Assembly (NCBI RefSeq): GCF_029094525.1
Contig: NZ_CP119107.1
Coordinates: 1,984,001 to 2,048,000 of the forward strand
Direction of reading: 5' to 3'
Length of the DNA: 64,000 bases
From: Pullulanibacillus sp. KACC 23026
GTDB lineage: Bacteria; Bacillota; Bacilli; Bacillales; Sporolactobacillaceae
The notes under the pieces are model-generated. The model had not been told where the DNA came from, did no database searches, and saw only the letters and a list, made by a program, of their open reading frames with translations. Positions 52,412 to 61,849 of this stretch are shown here, piece by piece (the stretch's first letter is position 1; each line of letters opens with the position of its first letter). A program made the position numbers and the translations under genes.

Positions 52412-52879
52412 TTGTTTCAAATTGGTGATGGAATAGTTTATCCGATGCTCGGTGCAGGTAAAATTAAAGCCATTGAAGATAAGGAAATCTCAGGGGAAAA
52501 GCAAAGGTATTATATTATTAAGATGTCAATTAGTAAGATGGATTTAATGATCCCAGAGAAGAAACTTTCAAGTTCTGGCATACGTCCGATTACTGAGTTG
52601 AAAGCCTTAAATAGCATTATAACGATTGTTCAACAGGAAGAATCCGATAACTCCCTCGTATGGAAGCAGCGGTACAAAGTGAATATGGAAAAGATGAAAA
52701 CTGGGAATTTGAAGGAAGAAGCTGAAGTGGTTCGTGATTTAATGAGCATGCAGAAAGAAAAAGCCCTTAATGGCAGCGAAAAAAAATTATTAGACAATGC
52801 TCGTGATTTCTTGATTAGTGAATTGAATTTAATAGAAGGAATTACCGAAAATCAGATCCAAAGCTTTTGCCTCAATTAA
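52412..52879 (+). CDS. CarD family transcription factor-like protein
   Basis: A 155-residue protein. The N-terminal RNA-polymerase-interacting Tudor-like domain is MFQIGDGIVYPMLGAGKIKAIEDKEISG; this FxxGDxVVYPxHGxG pattern is diagnostic of CarD_CdnL_TRCF. The C-terminal helical domain (RYKVNMEKMKTGNLKEEAEVVRDLMSMQKEK...LSGSEKKLLDNARDFLISE type) matches as well. Members stabilise the RNAP open complex at promoters. The TTG at 52412 follows GGAGGG; the longer frame from 52367 is not supported. Confidence 0.9.
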   Translation: MFQIGDGIVYPMLGAGKIKAIEDKEISGEKQRYYIIKMSISKMDLMIPEKKLSSSGIRPITELKALNSIITIVQQEESDNSLVWKQRYKVNMEKMKTGNLKEEAEVVRDLMSMQKEKALNGSEKKLLDNARDFLISELNLIEGITENQIQSFCLN

Positions 52880-52983
52880 TTCTTTAGAGAAAATGACTTA
52901 AAACACCGACCACCCAAAAAAAAGAAGTTCTATTCGGTTGATTACAGGTCCTATAAACGATATATGCCGTTGAGAGAAAAGGG

Positions 52984-53010
52984 AGCAAAGTAACTTATTT
53001 GCTTTTTTTT
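52984..53010 (+). terminator. Terminator after the carD-like gene
   Basis: AGCAAA (52984-52989) and TTTGCT (52998-53003) enclose GTAACTTA and are followed by a run of T. Confidence 0.6.
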
Positions 53011-53245
53011 ATTGGCAAATGATAGCGTTTTAATGCACCTGGGCGGTTGCATGGCCGAGACGTAACGACTTCTCCTCCTTTAACGACTTCTCTTAGTCCA
53101 AGTGGTTCTTCATTATCAGCCAACCCGCAAAGAACCTTTTCTTTTTAGAAGACACTTCCTCTCATTTTTTCCGTAATAAAGCTTAATTAAGAAAGAATTT
53201 AGCAGGTGAAAGGTGAGTATGGAGAAAAACTTAACCGATGCCTGT

Positions 53246-53274
53246 TTGCAATCGGTATGGTTATCTGTTATGAT
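53246..53274 (+). promoter_or_regulatory. Promoter of the cold-shock gene with long leader
   Basis: TTGCAA (53246-53251) and TATGAT (53269-53274) with a 17-base spacer. Transcription from here would give a leader of about 110 bases before the csp start, typical of cold-shock genes. A GTGTG-GGTAA-CACAC hairpin (53366-53380) lies right before the GTGGAGG site. Confidence 0.65.
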
Positions 53275-53394
53275 AAGGAAGAATTATTTTTGTTCGGTCT
53301 AATGGATAGTATAAGTCTTTACTTTTCGTCTTGATGATCACTTGGAGCAAGGATAGTATTAATTGTGTGGGTAACACACGTGGAGGCAATATAA

Positions 53395-53595
<201 letters not shown>

Positions 53596-53611
53596 TTTTA
53601 TAACAAGAAAA

Positions 53612-53640
53612 AAACAGGCCCTTTAAGGGCCTGTTTTTTT
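53612..53640 (+). terminator. Terminator of csp
   Basis: AAACAGGCCC and GGGCCTGTTT form a 10-bp stem around TTTAA, followed by T. Confidence 0.95.
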
Positions 53641-53776
53641 TATGCCTTTAAACTTGATACCGTGCGGAAAGTTGGCGTAGGTGTTCTGTCATCAATCAGT
53701 TTTATCCATTGAGAAACCGCACTGGTGAAATCTCTTTTTGGGGAGTTTCTCAGTCCGGTCATTAAAATGAATTTCA

Positions 53777-54643
53777 TTAAGAAATAAATTGTTTCCCGCG
53801 TGGGTAGACGGGAAGCGAATAGCCTTCGCCAAAAACATCGGCCGTATCACAGATAATAATAAATGATTGCGGGTCTATTTCTTGTACAATGGCTTTTAAT
53901 TTATTAACCTTTGATGCTTGAATGACCGTCATCATGATCCTTCTTTCGCGATGTGTATAGCCCCCAAACGCTGATAACTTGGTTAATCCTCGATCTAAAT
54001 CATTTAAAATGGTTTGACTTATTAGTTCCTCAAATTCGATTGATGAAATAATATACGCGACTTTATTCGAGCCTTTTGCTTTTGATTGAATGAATTCCAT
54101 CGTAATTCGAGTGATCAATGAGGCTAGCAGCGCATACAAAGCCTTCTGTGTTGAGAAAATGAAGGCGCCTGAGATCAAAACACTTGCATCCATAAAAATA
54201 ATCGAGACGCTGTGTTTGATATTCATTTTATTAAAGAGAATTTGAGAAATGACAGTAAACCCGCCTGTATTTCCTCCTGAACTAAAAATCAAGGATAAGC
54301 CAATTCCGAGTCCCAATCCCGTATAAATACTTGCAAGCAGTGGGTCATGAGTTAATGGGGGTAGTCCTTTTGTAAGATAGATAAATAAGGGTACTAACAA
54401 AGAACCAATAATCGATTTGAAGATCGCTTGTAAGCCCAAAAAGAAAAAGCTGATGCCTAATAAAAGAAAGGTGATTGCCCATAAAATCATGACTGAAGAT
54501 ATATGTAGGACAGGGCTAAGAACAAGCGCTGCACCTGTTGTACCACCTGAAGCTAATTGGTTGGGGCTCTGAAGTAAGGTGAAGCATAGCGCCTCAATAA
54601 AGGTACCTATTAATAAGGCTGAGTATGACTTGACTTGAGACAT
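53777..54643 (-). CDS. YitT family membrane protein (DUF2179)
   Basis: A 288-residue protein with six N-terminal TM helices (YitT_membrane, including TLLQSPNQLASGGTTGAALVL and IFSSGGNTGGFTVISQIL) and a C-terminal cytoplasmic DUF2179 domain (FEELISQTILNDLDRGLTKLSAFGGYTHRERRIMMTVIQA, ending IICDTADVFGEGY). I took the ATG at 54643, after AAAAGGAGG; the ATG at 54664 reads through that site. Bacillus strains carry several paralogues. The function is unknown. Confidence 0.9.
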   Translation of the reverse strand: MSQVKSYSALLIGTFIEALCFTLLQSPNQLASGGTTGAALVLSPVLHISSVMILWAITFLLLGISFFFLGLQAIFKSIIGSLLVPLFIYLTKGLPPLTHDPLLASIYTGLGLGIGLSLIFSSGGNTGGFTVISQILFNKMNIKHSVSIIFMDASVLISGAFIFSTQKALYALLASLITRITMEFIQSKAKGSNKVAYIISSIEFEELISQTILNDLDRGLTKLSAFGGYTHRERRIMMTVIQASKVNKLKAIVQEIDPQSFIIICDTADVFGEGYSLPVYPRGKQFIS

Positions 54644-54789
54644 CCGAACAAACCTCCTTTTCATTTACAAATTATAGAAAATGAATGAATATCGTGCAAG
54701 AATCCGCAAAAAAGCATAAAAGCTTAAACGCTTTTATGCTTTAGTTAATTAAATTTGATGCAATTGTCTTTATCAATGACAACTTTCAC

Positions 54790-55112
54790 TTAATGGGAAT
54801 TAGGTACCCATCGATTTTTAGCTGCTTTTTTCCTATTTGTAATGGTATCTTCTTTAGGTTCCGTTCTTTTGATAAAGAAAGATAAAAGGAAGGCAATGAT
54901 GGTTAAAACAGTAGCGACCATAAAGGCGTTATTGACCCCAAAAACGAAACCTTGAAGGATCGCTTTTGTATATTCAGCTTTATCGGTTGTAAGGATATGC
55001 CTTTGACGATAAGATTTTGGGTATGTTGAGTTCCTTTATCAGTCATGACTGAAACGAAGAAGGCCATTCCGACTGCACCAGCTACCATTCTCAATGTATT
55101 GACCATCTTAAA
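54790..55112 (-). pseudogene. 3' fragment of a DHA2 MFS exporter gene
   Basis: The minus-strand sequence starts at about MVNTLRMVAGAVGMAFFVSVMTD (55106), a region found late in EmrB/QacA-type transporters, shifts frame near 54985, and continues GFVFGVNNAFMVATVLTIIAFLLSFFIKRTEPKED to the natural C-terminus at 54790. The N-terminal 350 or more residues are missing. The break point coincides with that of the neighbouring catalase fragment. Confidence 0.75.
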
Positions 55113-55563
55113 AGTTGTTTCGAGTTGCTTTTCCCATATAGGCAGACTAGTGTTTGATTCCGCCGGCTCGCCTTTTACTGCAAATTATATAAATTCTGTT
55201 GGAGATCTCATGGTCAACATTCAATCAGATCTGGGAGCGGAATTACGTGCTCGTAAAGTTTACGAGGAACTTCATCGTCATGTAGAAGATCCAGGAGCCC
55301 GTGAAATGTTTGACTTCCTTATTCAGCGTGAAGAAGCTCATGCAACTTTATTTAAGGAAGCTGTCGAAAGAATCCAGGATACACAAGGGGGCTTTGATCC
55401 CGCTTTTCGTGATAAACAATACGCTAAGCTTTATCCTGAACTTTCAGCAGGAGGACCTGGACCAGATGTCTTTAAAAGTTTAAATGCAGGAATCATAACA
55501 GGGCCTTTTTCAGGGAATCCCGATACAGATACATTTGGCGGTCTCAATCCTCCAGTTCAATAA
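55113..55563 (+). pseudogene. 5'-truncated manganese catalase (KatN/CotJC-type) gene
   Basis: The last 130-140 residues of a manganese catalase-like protein: GSPFTANYINSVGDLMVNIQSDLGAELRARKVYEELHRHV, then FDFLIQREEAHATLFKEAV with the E-xx-H ligand pair of the second half of the four-helix bundle, and the family's C-terminal tail. The first roughly 120 residues with the other ligands are missing. A reading frame runs on upstream to 55045 but is then antisense to the MFS fragment, so it is chimeric. ATG 55210 might give a partial product. A hairpin (55573-55591) follows. Confidence 0.75.
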
Positions 55564-55571
55564 TAAGTCGA

Positions 55572-55600
55572 AACCACGGAAACTCCGTGGTTCTATTTTT
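55572..55600 (+). terminator. Terminator after the catalase fragment
   Basis: AACCACGGA and TCCGTGGTT form a 9-bp stem around AAC, then a T-rich stretch. It probably belonged to the intact catalase gene. Confidence 0.8.
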
Positions 55601-55852
55601 TAACTTTAGTTTTGGGTAATCTTTGATTTGGGTAAAATAATTAATTTGGACCATATACAATTAATCTAAATTTATAGATAATTAGGATAGTTGATGTTGG
55701 AAACATTTCCTAGTATTACCAAAACTATTAATTTGTGAAATGGTGTAACTTGCAAGCGTGAAGAGGGACTGACTGTAAGAGATTTTATGGCATTGAATAC
55801 CAATCCATGTAAGCCTAAGAAAATCATTTTTTCTTATAACAAGGCGATAAAA

Positions 55853-55866
55853 TGATAGCGTTTTCA
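55853..55866. promoter_or_regulatory. Consensus CcpA cre site
   Basis: TGATAGCGTTTTCA matches the cre consensus TGWNANCGNTNWCA at every position. It is 86 bases before the solute-binding-protein start and just upstream of a candidate promoter (TTGTAA 55872-55877, TAGTAA 55895-55900). Catabolite repression of the sugar importer operon is inferred. Confidence 0.75.
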
Positions 55867-55951
55867 TTTCATTGTAATTTTTTTCTAATCAAGTTAGTAA
55901 TATTAAAAAATAAATAGTTTGGCTGAGAACTTAAAGGTGAGGTGGAGAGTC

Positions 55952-57421
55952 ATGAAGAAAAGAAGAATTTTGGTTACATGGTTTGTCATTTGTAGTTTCT
56001 TTCTCTTAACGGCATCAACCAGTTTCGCACAAGACTTTCAGCAGCCCTCTTATCCAAAGTACACTAAACAAGCCACAATTACTTGGTGGACGTGGACCGC
56101 GAATCCTGACAAGGTTATTGCGGCATTCAACAAAGTATATCCAAACATTAAAGTGAATCATCCTTTAATTGGTGGCGGAAGTGCAGAATATAACAAATTA
56201 ACAACCGCCATTAAAGCAGGAACTGGTGCACCTGATGTGGTTCAAATTGAATATCAGTACCTCCCTAAATTTGTTGGAACAGGAGGAATTCTTGATATTT
56301 CTAAGTACGTTAAGCAATATAAGGATTATTTTCAACCTTGGACCTGGAATCAAGTCAGTCAAGGGAATAAGATTTATGCAATCCCTGAAGATATTGGCCC
56401 GTTAGCCCTGCTTTATCGACCAGATGTTTTTCAAAAATATAAGTTGGCGGTTCCGAAAACTTGGGACGAATTTGCAAAAGAAGCGGAGCAGTTGCATAAA
56501 CAAAATCCAAATATGTATATGTCTTACTTTCCGTTAAATGATGGTGGATATATCACAGGATTATTGTGGCAGGCAGGAGTTCGACCATTCACATACACAT
56601 CTAAGGGCTGGAAAATAGATCTTAATAGTCCTAAAGCAAAACAGGTGATAAATTTTTGGGGCAAGTTAATCAAAGAGGGTGCTGTTCAGGCGACAAATGA
56701 TGGTACACCTCAATGGGAAAGTAATATAGGTAAGGGAATCTATGCTTCGTTATCAGGGGCAGCCTGGTCGCCGACCTATACAATCCAACCCTATGTTACG
56801 CCGGCAACCTCTGATTGGAATGCAGCTGATATGCCTCAATGGAATACAAATGGGAAATTTGTAACAGGTAACTGGGGTGGCTCAACAAATGCCGTTACGA
56901 CACAAACCAAATACCCTGAAGCAGCGGCTTTATTCGCAGCATGGATCAATACAAGTGCTGCTAGCGAAAAACTGGATGTCACAGATGTTAGTAAAGGCGG
57001 TCGTGGACAGGTGCCGGGAAATAAATATGGCATCCAACAACCTGAGATGAATGCACCTAATTCAGGTCTTAATAATCAGGTTTCTGGTCCGATTTTTGCG
57101 AAAGCAGCCTCAGCGGTTGATACTTCTTTCGAATGGAGTCCATGGACAGATTATGTCTATAACCAAATGACGGTTGAATTTACAAATGCAGCTAATGGAA
57201 AAGAAACTTGGGATCAGGCCCTTGACAACTTGCAAAATGAAGTAACTGTTTTTGCAAAGTCTTCGGGATACAAAGTCGTTTCTGATGGGACACAAAGTTC
57301 ATCAACTACTAAACCGTTTTCACTTCTAAATACGCCTGCCCTGCCAGTTATCGTTGTTTTAGCTCTTATCGCCGTACTTATTTGGTTCTTTAGAAGAAGA
57401 CAATCATCCGTAAAGATTTAA
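55952..57421 (+). CDS. Sugar ABC transporter solute-binding protein with C-terminal anchor
   Basis: A 489-residue extracytoplasmic binding protein of the CUT1 (SBP family 1) type. The signal peptide is RRILVTWFVICSFFLLTAS, with SPase I cleavage near SFA-Q; there is no lipobox cysteine. The mature part begins with ITWWTWTANPDKVIAAFNK, then GAPDVVQIEYQYLP and the late YPEAAALFAAWI. The C-terminus has a hydrophobic helix (PALPVIVVLALIAVLIWFF) followed by RRRQ, an anchor in place of the lipid. Most relatives lack this. The ATG follows GGTGGAGAG. It heads a three-gene operon. Confidence 0.9.
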   Translation: MKKRRILVTWFVICSFFLLTASTSFAQDFQQPSYPKYTKQATITWWTWTANPDKVIAAFNKVYPNIKVNHPLIGGGSAEYNKLTTAIKAGTGAPDVVQIEYQYLPKFVGTGGILDISKYVKQYKDYFQPWTWNQVSQGNKIYAIPEDIGPLALLYRPDVFQKYKLAVPKTWDEFAKEAEQLHKQNPNMYMSYFPLNDGGYITGLLWQAGVRPFTYTSKGWKIDLNSPKAKQVINFWGKLIKEGAVQATNDGTPQWESNIGKGIYASLSGAAWSPTYTIQPYVTPATSDWNAADMPQWNTNGKFVTGNWGGSTNAVTTQTKYPEAAALFAAWINTSAASEKLDVTDVSKGGRGQVPGNKYGIQQPEMNAPNSGLNNQVSGPIFAKAASAVDTSFEWSPWTDYVYNQMTVEFTNAANGKETWDQALDNLQNEVTVFAKSSGYKVVSDGTQSSSTTKPFSLLNTPALPVIVVLALIAVLIWFFRRRQSSVKI

Positions 57422-57507
57422 AGTGAACTGTGAAAAAGAAATTTAGTAGATAATTAACGAGTCTGTTTTAAAACGATTAATAAAATACAGAAACGTGAGG
57501 GATGATG

Positions 57508-58461
57508 ATGGTCCGAATTCGACGTGTTCCCTATATATTTCTTACACCTTTCCTAATCTTGTTCGCTTTATTCTTCGTTTTTCCTTTTCTCTATTCGCTT
57601 ATCTTAAGTTTATTTGTGAGCCGCCAAGGAAGTTTGCATTTCGTGGGTTTAGCCAATTACTTGACCGCTTGGCAGGACAAAAGCTTTTGGATATCCGTTT
57701 ACCGTGTGGCTTACTATGGTGTGGTACAAGTGACGATCATGCTCGTGTTAGCCTTAATTTTGGCCTTATTCTTGGATAGCCCTTTTGTCAAAAGTAAAGG
57801 ACTTTTTCGAGTGATTTATTTCTTGCCTTACGCCGTTCCAGGGGTTATTGCAGCGATCATGTGGGGTTTCTTGTATTCACCTGACCTTAACCCGATCTTG
57901 CAAATTTTCGGAGTTTTTACAGGGGGAAAGCCGCTTAACTTATTGAATTCAGGTACCGTTTTATACGGGATTATGAACATGGCAACATGGGCGTGGACCG
58001 GTTACAATATGACCATTTATTTTGCTAGTCTTACTTCGATCCCTTTAGATTTGTATGATGCGGCAAAGATTGATGGATGTAATGAATTTCAAACTGCCTG
58101 GCATATCAAATTGCCGCTTTTGAGACAAGTAATCATTATGACAACCGTTTTGTCTATCATTGGATCACTCCAATTATTTAATGAACCATTCGTTCTTTCG
58201 TCTTTGACAAGTATTCCTGCAAACTTCACCCCGAATATGGATATTTATAATATGGCATTTGCCTATGGAAACTTCACCTACTCGGCAACCTTATCAATTA
58301 CCTTGGTATTGATTACCTTTATAGCTTCCTTATTGTTTATGTGGGCAACCTCGGAGCGTAAGAAATCAAAATCAAAGAAAATAAAAAATACAGTTATCAA
58401 TGATAAAAGATTGGGTACCTCGACATTATCCTATCATGCAAAAGGAGAGAAGTCGTTATGA
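57508..58461 (+). CDS. Sugar ABC transporter permease (MalF-like)
   Basis: A 317-residue six-TM permease. The EAA loop is LYDAAKIDGCNEFQTAWHIKLPLL near residue 185. It has a short N-terminal segment, as in Gram-positive MalF homologues without the large periplasmic loop. Three ATGs in a row (57502, 57505 and 57508) follow GTGAGGG; the last is best spaced. Its stop overlaps the next start by four bases. The C-terminal tail is K-rich. Confidence 0.9.
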   Translation: MVRIRRVPYIFLTPFLILFALFFVFPFLYSLILSLFVSRQGSLHFVGLANYLTAWQDKSFWISVYRVAYYGVVQVTIMLVLALILALFLDSPFVKSKGLFRVIYFLPYAVPGVIAAIMWGFLYSPDLNPILQIFGVFTGGKPLNLLNSGTVLYGIMNMATWAWTGYNMTIYFASLTSIPLDLYDAAKIDGCNEFQTAWHIKLPLLRQVIIMTTVLSIIGSLQLFNEPFVLSSLTSIPANFTPNMDIYNMAFAYGNFTYSATLSITLVLITFIASLLFMWATSERKKSKSKKIKNTVINDKRLGTSTLSYHAKGEKSL

Positions 58462-59369
58462 GCCTAACCTCAAAATCACACGCAACGACCAGCTTGCAGC
58501 GAAGAAATCATAAGAGTTCAAAAGATAGAGTTAAGACTTCATTATCTATGATTCTCATTATTGTCATGGCGGCTTACTTTTTGTTCCCTTTGTATTGGCT
58601 TATTGTGGCGATGACGAAAAGTACTAATCAATTATTTAATACATCGATGCTTGCCTTCCCAGCTCATTTAAATCTTTGGGCAAACTTAAAATGGTTAAAT
58701 TCCTATCAAAATGGCATGTTTTGGCGGTGGGTTTTGAATTCTATCATCTATGCCGTTGGGGCTGGTGTACTTGGAACCTTAGTCAGTGCCATGGCAGGAT
58801 ATGCGCTCTCCAAATATAATTTTAAACTTAAAAATACCTTATCTGTTGCTATACTAGGATCTTTAATGATTCCTGGGGCTGCACTTGCCATCCCTGTTTT
58901 CTTGATGGTTAAATCACTTGGTCTGATCAACACTTATGCTGGAGTTATCTTACCGATGATTGTTAACCCTTTTGGCGTGTACTTTATGATGGTTTTCATT
59001 AAAGAATCAATGCCAGGTGAACTCATTGATTCTGGGAGAGTAGATGGGGCTAATGATTATAAAATCTTTTTCCGTATTGCGTTGCCGATTATTCGTCCAG
59101 GTTTGGTCACACTCTTTTTAATCTCCTTTATTGGGGCATGGAATAACTTCTTCTTACCTTTAGTTCTCTTAAATAAAACGAGCTTTTATCCTTTGACGGT
59201 GGGGCTGCAAATTTGGACAGCTAACCTAAATTCAGCGGGCACTGGCCAACCGTTATATCCACTCATCCTAATTGGTTCATTCCTATCCATATTGCCAATG
59301 CTGATCTTGTTCCCAATTCTTCGAAAACATATTGTTTCGGGAATTGCAATGGGAGGGGTTAAAGCTTAA
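58458..59369 (+). CDS. Sugar ABC transporter permease (MalG-like)
   Basis: A 303-residue six-TM permease of the MalG type. The EAA loop is LIDSGRVDGANDYKIFFRIALPIIRPG near residue 190, where the first residue of EAA is S. A cytoplasmic N-terminal extension of about 25 polar residues precedes TM1. It starts within the ATGA overlap with the MalF-like gene. The operon lacks an ATPase gene, as is common for CUT1 importers that share MsmX; that ATPase would be elsewhere in the genome. Confidence 0.9.
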   Translation: MSLTSKSHATTSLQRRNHKSSKDRVKTSLSMILIIVMAAYFLFPLYWLIVAMTKSTNQLFNTSMLAFPAHLNLWANLKWLNSYQNGMFWRWVLNSIIYAVGAGVLGTLVSAMAGYALSKYNFKLKNTLSVAILGSLMIPGAALAIPVFLMVKSLGLINTYAGVILPMIVNPFGVYFMMVFIKESMPGELIDSGRVDGANDYKIFFRIALPIIRPGLVTLFLISFIGAWNNFFLPLVLLNKTSFYPLTVGLQIWTANLNSAGTGQPLYPLILIGSFLSILPMLILFPILRKHIVSGIAMGGVKA

Positions 59370-59847
59370 GGAAGTTGGACGTCCTTTAAAAAATCATTTA
59401 GTAGCTAGGCAAGATTCACGAAGTTGGTACCAATTCCATATAAAGGTTTCTAAGAAAAATGGGCCTCATCCAGCGATTCTCCATATAGCCATTATAAGAA
59501 TCTTTTCTGATGGTTATTTCGTAGAGGATTTAACCTTATATTTGATGCCTGGTCGCTTGGATAAGAAGTCAATGATTTAAGCAGTTTTTGGCTACTACAG
59601 ATTTTCTATGAATAATTCAGGTCTATATTGATTCGAATTAATATTGGACCTATTCTAGAAAGGGTTATCCAAAAAAATGCTAAAAGGCGTTTGTTAATAG
59701 ATTTATCTTGATCCTATCTAATAAACGGTGATGAATGATTAAAACTAACTTTTTTTCAATGTTTTATAGGAATGTTTTGATTCTATTATTAAACAGTATT
59801 AATATAATGAAATAAAGAAATGTTTTAATATAATAGGGAGGAACCTA
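59370..59847. other. Intergenic region with no recognised gene
   Basis: An open frame (59332-59580) overlaps the permease end out of frame, has no ribosome binding site and no recognisable motif, so I reject it. The rest is AT-rich. A promoter for the oxidoreductase is probable near 59790-59840. No terminator hairpin was found. Confidence 0.5.
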
Positions 59848-60846
59848 ATGAAAAAGATACGTTGGGGAATAATCGGAAGTGCTGGCATTGCCAAACGCTC
59901 TGTTATTCCTGGTATTCAGCAATCAGAAACAGGGGAAGTCGTTGCCATTGCCAGTCGGACATTAGAAAAAGCACAGCAAACGGCAAAGGAATTGTCTATA
60001 CCAAAAGCATACGGCAGTTATGAAGACCTCCTTGCCGACCCTTCAATTGATAGCGTATACATACCACTTCCTAATCATTTGCATAAGGAGTGGACCATTC
60101 GAGCTGCCAAAGCGGGGAAACATGTTTTGTGTGAAAAACCTTTGGCGTTGAATGCAGTAGAAGCTCAAGAAATGGTTCAGGCATGCGAAGAGGCAAATGT
60201 TGTTTTTGCCGAAGCCTTTATGTATCGTTATCATCCTCGTTATAAGATGATTAAAGAAGTGATCGATTCAGGTGAGATCGGAGAAATTCGTGGGATCTAT
60301 GCCAATTTCACATTCAACAATGCGGGTGATTCAAGCAATGTCCGTTATAAGAAAGAATGGGGCGGGGGCTCTTTGTATGATGTGGGAGTTTACCCAATCA
60401 GTGCCGCTCGGATGTTACTAGGAGAAGAACCACAAGCGGCAACCGCTCATGCGCTCTTTTCTGAACAGCATGGGGATGTGGATATGATGGCCTCGGGTAT
60501 TCTTGAATTTAATCACGGGGTTGCCTTGACCTTTGATTGCGGAATGTGGGCAGCCGGGAGAAATGTTCTAGAAGTATTGGGAACAGAAGGCAGAATTGAA
60601 GTTCCTTCTGCCTTTGTTGTCGAGCTAAATGAAAAGGATAATTTCTACGTCTCTACTCGAGAAGGTAAAAGAGAAGTCGAGGTACCAAAAGTTAATCAAT
60701 ATGCTTTGCAAGCCGATGCGATCGGAAGACGGATTCTTTCTGGTGAGCCTCTTCCTTTTCCACCTCAAGATGCTGTTTTAAATATGAAAGTTCTTGATGC
60801 TTGTCTCACTTCGGCAAGGGAACATCGACGTGTTGTAATAGAATAG
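59848..60846 (+). CDS. Gfo/Idh/MocA family oxidoreductase
   Basis: A 332-residue NAD(P)-dependent dehydrogenase. The Rossmann motif is RWGIIGSAGIAKRSVIP (GxxGxA), then VVAIASRTLEKAQQTAKEL, and the catalytic EKPLALNAVEAQEMV, with the family Lys at EKP. The C-terminal domain has FMYRYHPRYKMIKEVIDSGEIGEI and YDVGVYPISAARMLLGEEP. Its substrate is likely a sugar or a related polyol. It follows the sugar importer and is nearly adjacent (10 bases) to the aldo-keto reductase gene, suggesting a catabolic cluster. Confidence 0.9.
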   Translation: MKKIRWGIIGSAGIAKRSVIPGIQQSETGEVVAIASRTLEKAQQTAKELSIPKAYGSYEDLLADPSIDSVYIPLPNHLHKEWTIRAAKAGKHVLCEKPLALNAVEAQEMVQACEEANVVFAEAFMYRYHPRYKMIKEVIDSGEIGEIRGIYANFTFNNAGDSSNVRYKKEWGGGSLYDVGVYPISAARMLLGEEPQAATAHALFSEQHGDVDMMASGILEFNHGVALTFDCGMWAAGRNVLEVLGTEGRIEVPSAFVVELNEKDNFYVSTREGKREVEVPKVNQYALQADAIGRRILSGEPLPFPPQDAVLNMKVLDACLTSAREHRRVVIE

Positions 60847-60856
60847 GGGGGCTGTC

Positions 60857-61783
60857 ATGAAAACGATTAAAATAAAAGGTTTGGATAAGCCGGTTACGAC
60901 ACTCATTCAGGGCTCTGATTATTTTAGACCGAGTAACTATGAAACGGTTAGAACGGTTTTGGATCGTTTTTTTGACATAGGTGGTAATACGATCGATACC
61001 GCCCATGTCTATTGCGGTGGTGAGAGTGAAGTCGCAATCGGTCAATGGCTGAAAGAGCGGAATAATCGTGAGGATGTGGTTATTCTTACAAAGGGGGCTC
61101 ACCATGATCAAAACGGGCCCCGCGTTAATCCAGAGGCCATCTCAAGTGATTTATTAACGAGCTTAGAGAGACTCGGAACGGATTATATTGATTTATATGC
61201 GCTCCACCGGGATGATCCTAATGTTCCGGTAGAAGTCATCATTGATGCTTTAAATGAACATATTGAAGCTGGGAGGATTAAGGCAATTGGCGGCTCCAAC
61301 TGGACAGTCGAGCGTTTGCAAGAAGCGAACGACTATGCGGAGAGGAATGGTCTGGTTGGTTTTACATTTAATAGTCCAAACCTCAGTTTAGCTAAGGCTC
61401 AAGAACCTTATTGGGAGGGCTGTATCTCTGCCGATGCCGCGTATTGCAAGTGGCATAAAGAACAACAAATGCCGCTGCTTTCTTGGTCTTCCCAAGCACG
61501 CGGGTTCTTTACAGGACGGTTTACTCCTGAAGACCGCAGCAATGCGGACCTTGTCCGGGTTTTTTACAATGATGACAATTGGGAAAGACTGCGCCGTGCG
61601 GAACAATTAGCAAAGGAAAAAAACGTGAGCCCGATTCAGATTGCTTTAGCGTATGTACTGAACCAATCGTTCCCAACCTGCGCTCTCATTGGTGCTCAAA
61701 ATGAAGAAGAGCTATTGTCTTGTAACGAAGGGGCAAACATCGTGTTAACAGAAGAAGAGTTAAATTGGCTCGAACAGGTGTAA
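60857..61783 (+). CDS. Aldo/keto reductase family oxidoreductase
   Basis: A 308-residue TIM-barrel aldo-keto reductase. The catalytic Asp and Tyr are in GGNTIDTAHVYCGGESEVAIG, Lys in VVILTKGAH, and His in DYIDLYALHRDDP. The NADPH-binding end is in ALIGAQNEEEL. A GGGGGG site precedes the ATG. The gap to the Gfo/Idh gene is 10 bases, so the two form an operon that may handle the sugar brought in by the upstream importer. The substrate is unknown. Confidence 0.9.
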   Translation: MKTIKIKGLDKPVTTLIQGSDYFRPSNYETVRTVLDRFFDIGGNTIDTAHVYCGGESEVAIGQWLKERNNREDVVILTKGAHHDQNGPRVNPEAISSDLLTSLERLGTDYIDLYALHRDDPNVPVEVIIDALNEHIEAGRIKAIGGSNWTVERLQEANDYAERNGLVGFTFNSPNLSLAKAQEPYWEGCISADAAYCKWHKEQQMPLLSWSSQARGFFTGRFTPEDRSNADLVRVFYNDDNWERLRRAEQLAKEKNVSPIQIALAYVLNQSFPTCALIGAQNEEELLSCNEGANIVLTEEELNWLEQV

Positions 61784-61814
61784 AGGATCGTTAAGCCGAT
61801 GTTTAATAGAATTT

Positions 61815-61849
61815 AAGTGTGCCTGTTCCTATTTGGAGCAGGCACTTTT
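61815..61849 (+). terminator. Terminator of the oxidoreductase operon
   Basis: AAGTGTGCCTGTTCC and GGAGCAGGCACTTTT form a stem with one bulge and one mismatch around TATTT, ending with T. Confidence 0.7.

Noticed and set aside
53024-53037. Second cre site
   Set aside because: TGATAGCGTTTTAA resembles the cre site at 55853 but lacks the final CA and is next to no sugar gene.
55045-55563. A single intact 172-residue protein
   Set aside because: Its N-terminal part is antisense to an MFS remnant and only the rest resembles manganese catalase, so it is a chimeric frame.
59332-59580. Small protein after the MalG-like gene
   Set aside because: It overlaps the permease end out of frame, has no ribosome binding site and no recognisable sequence pattern.
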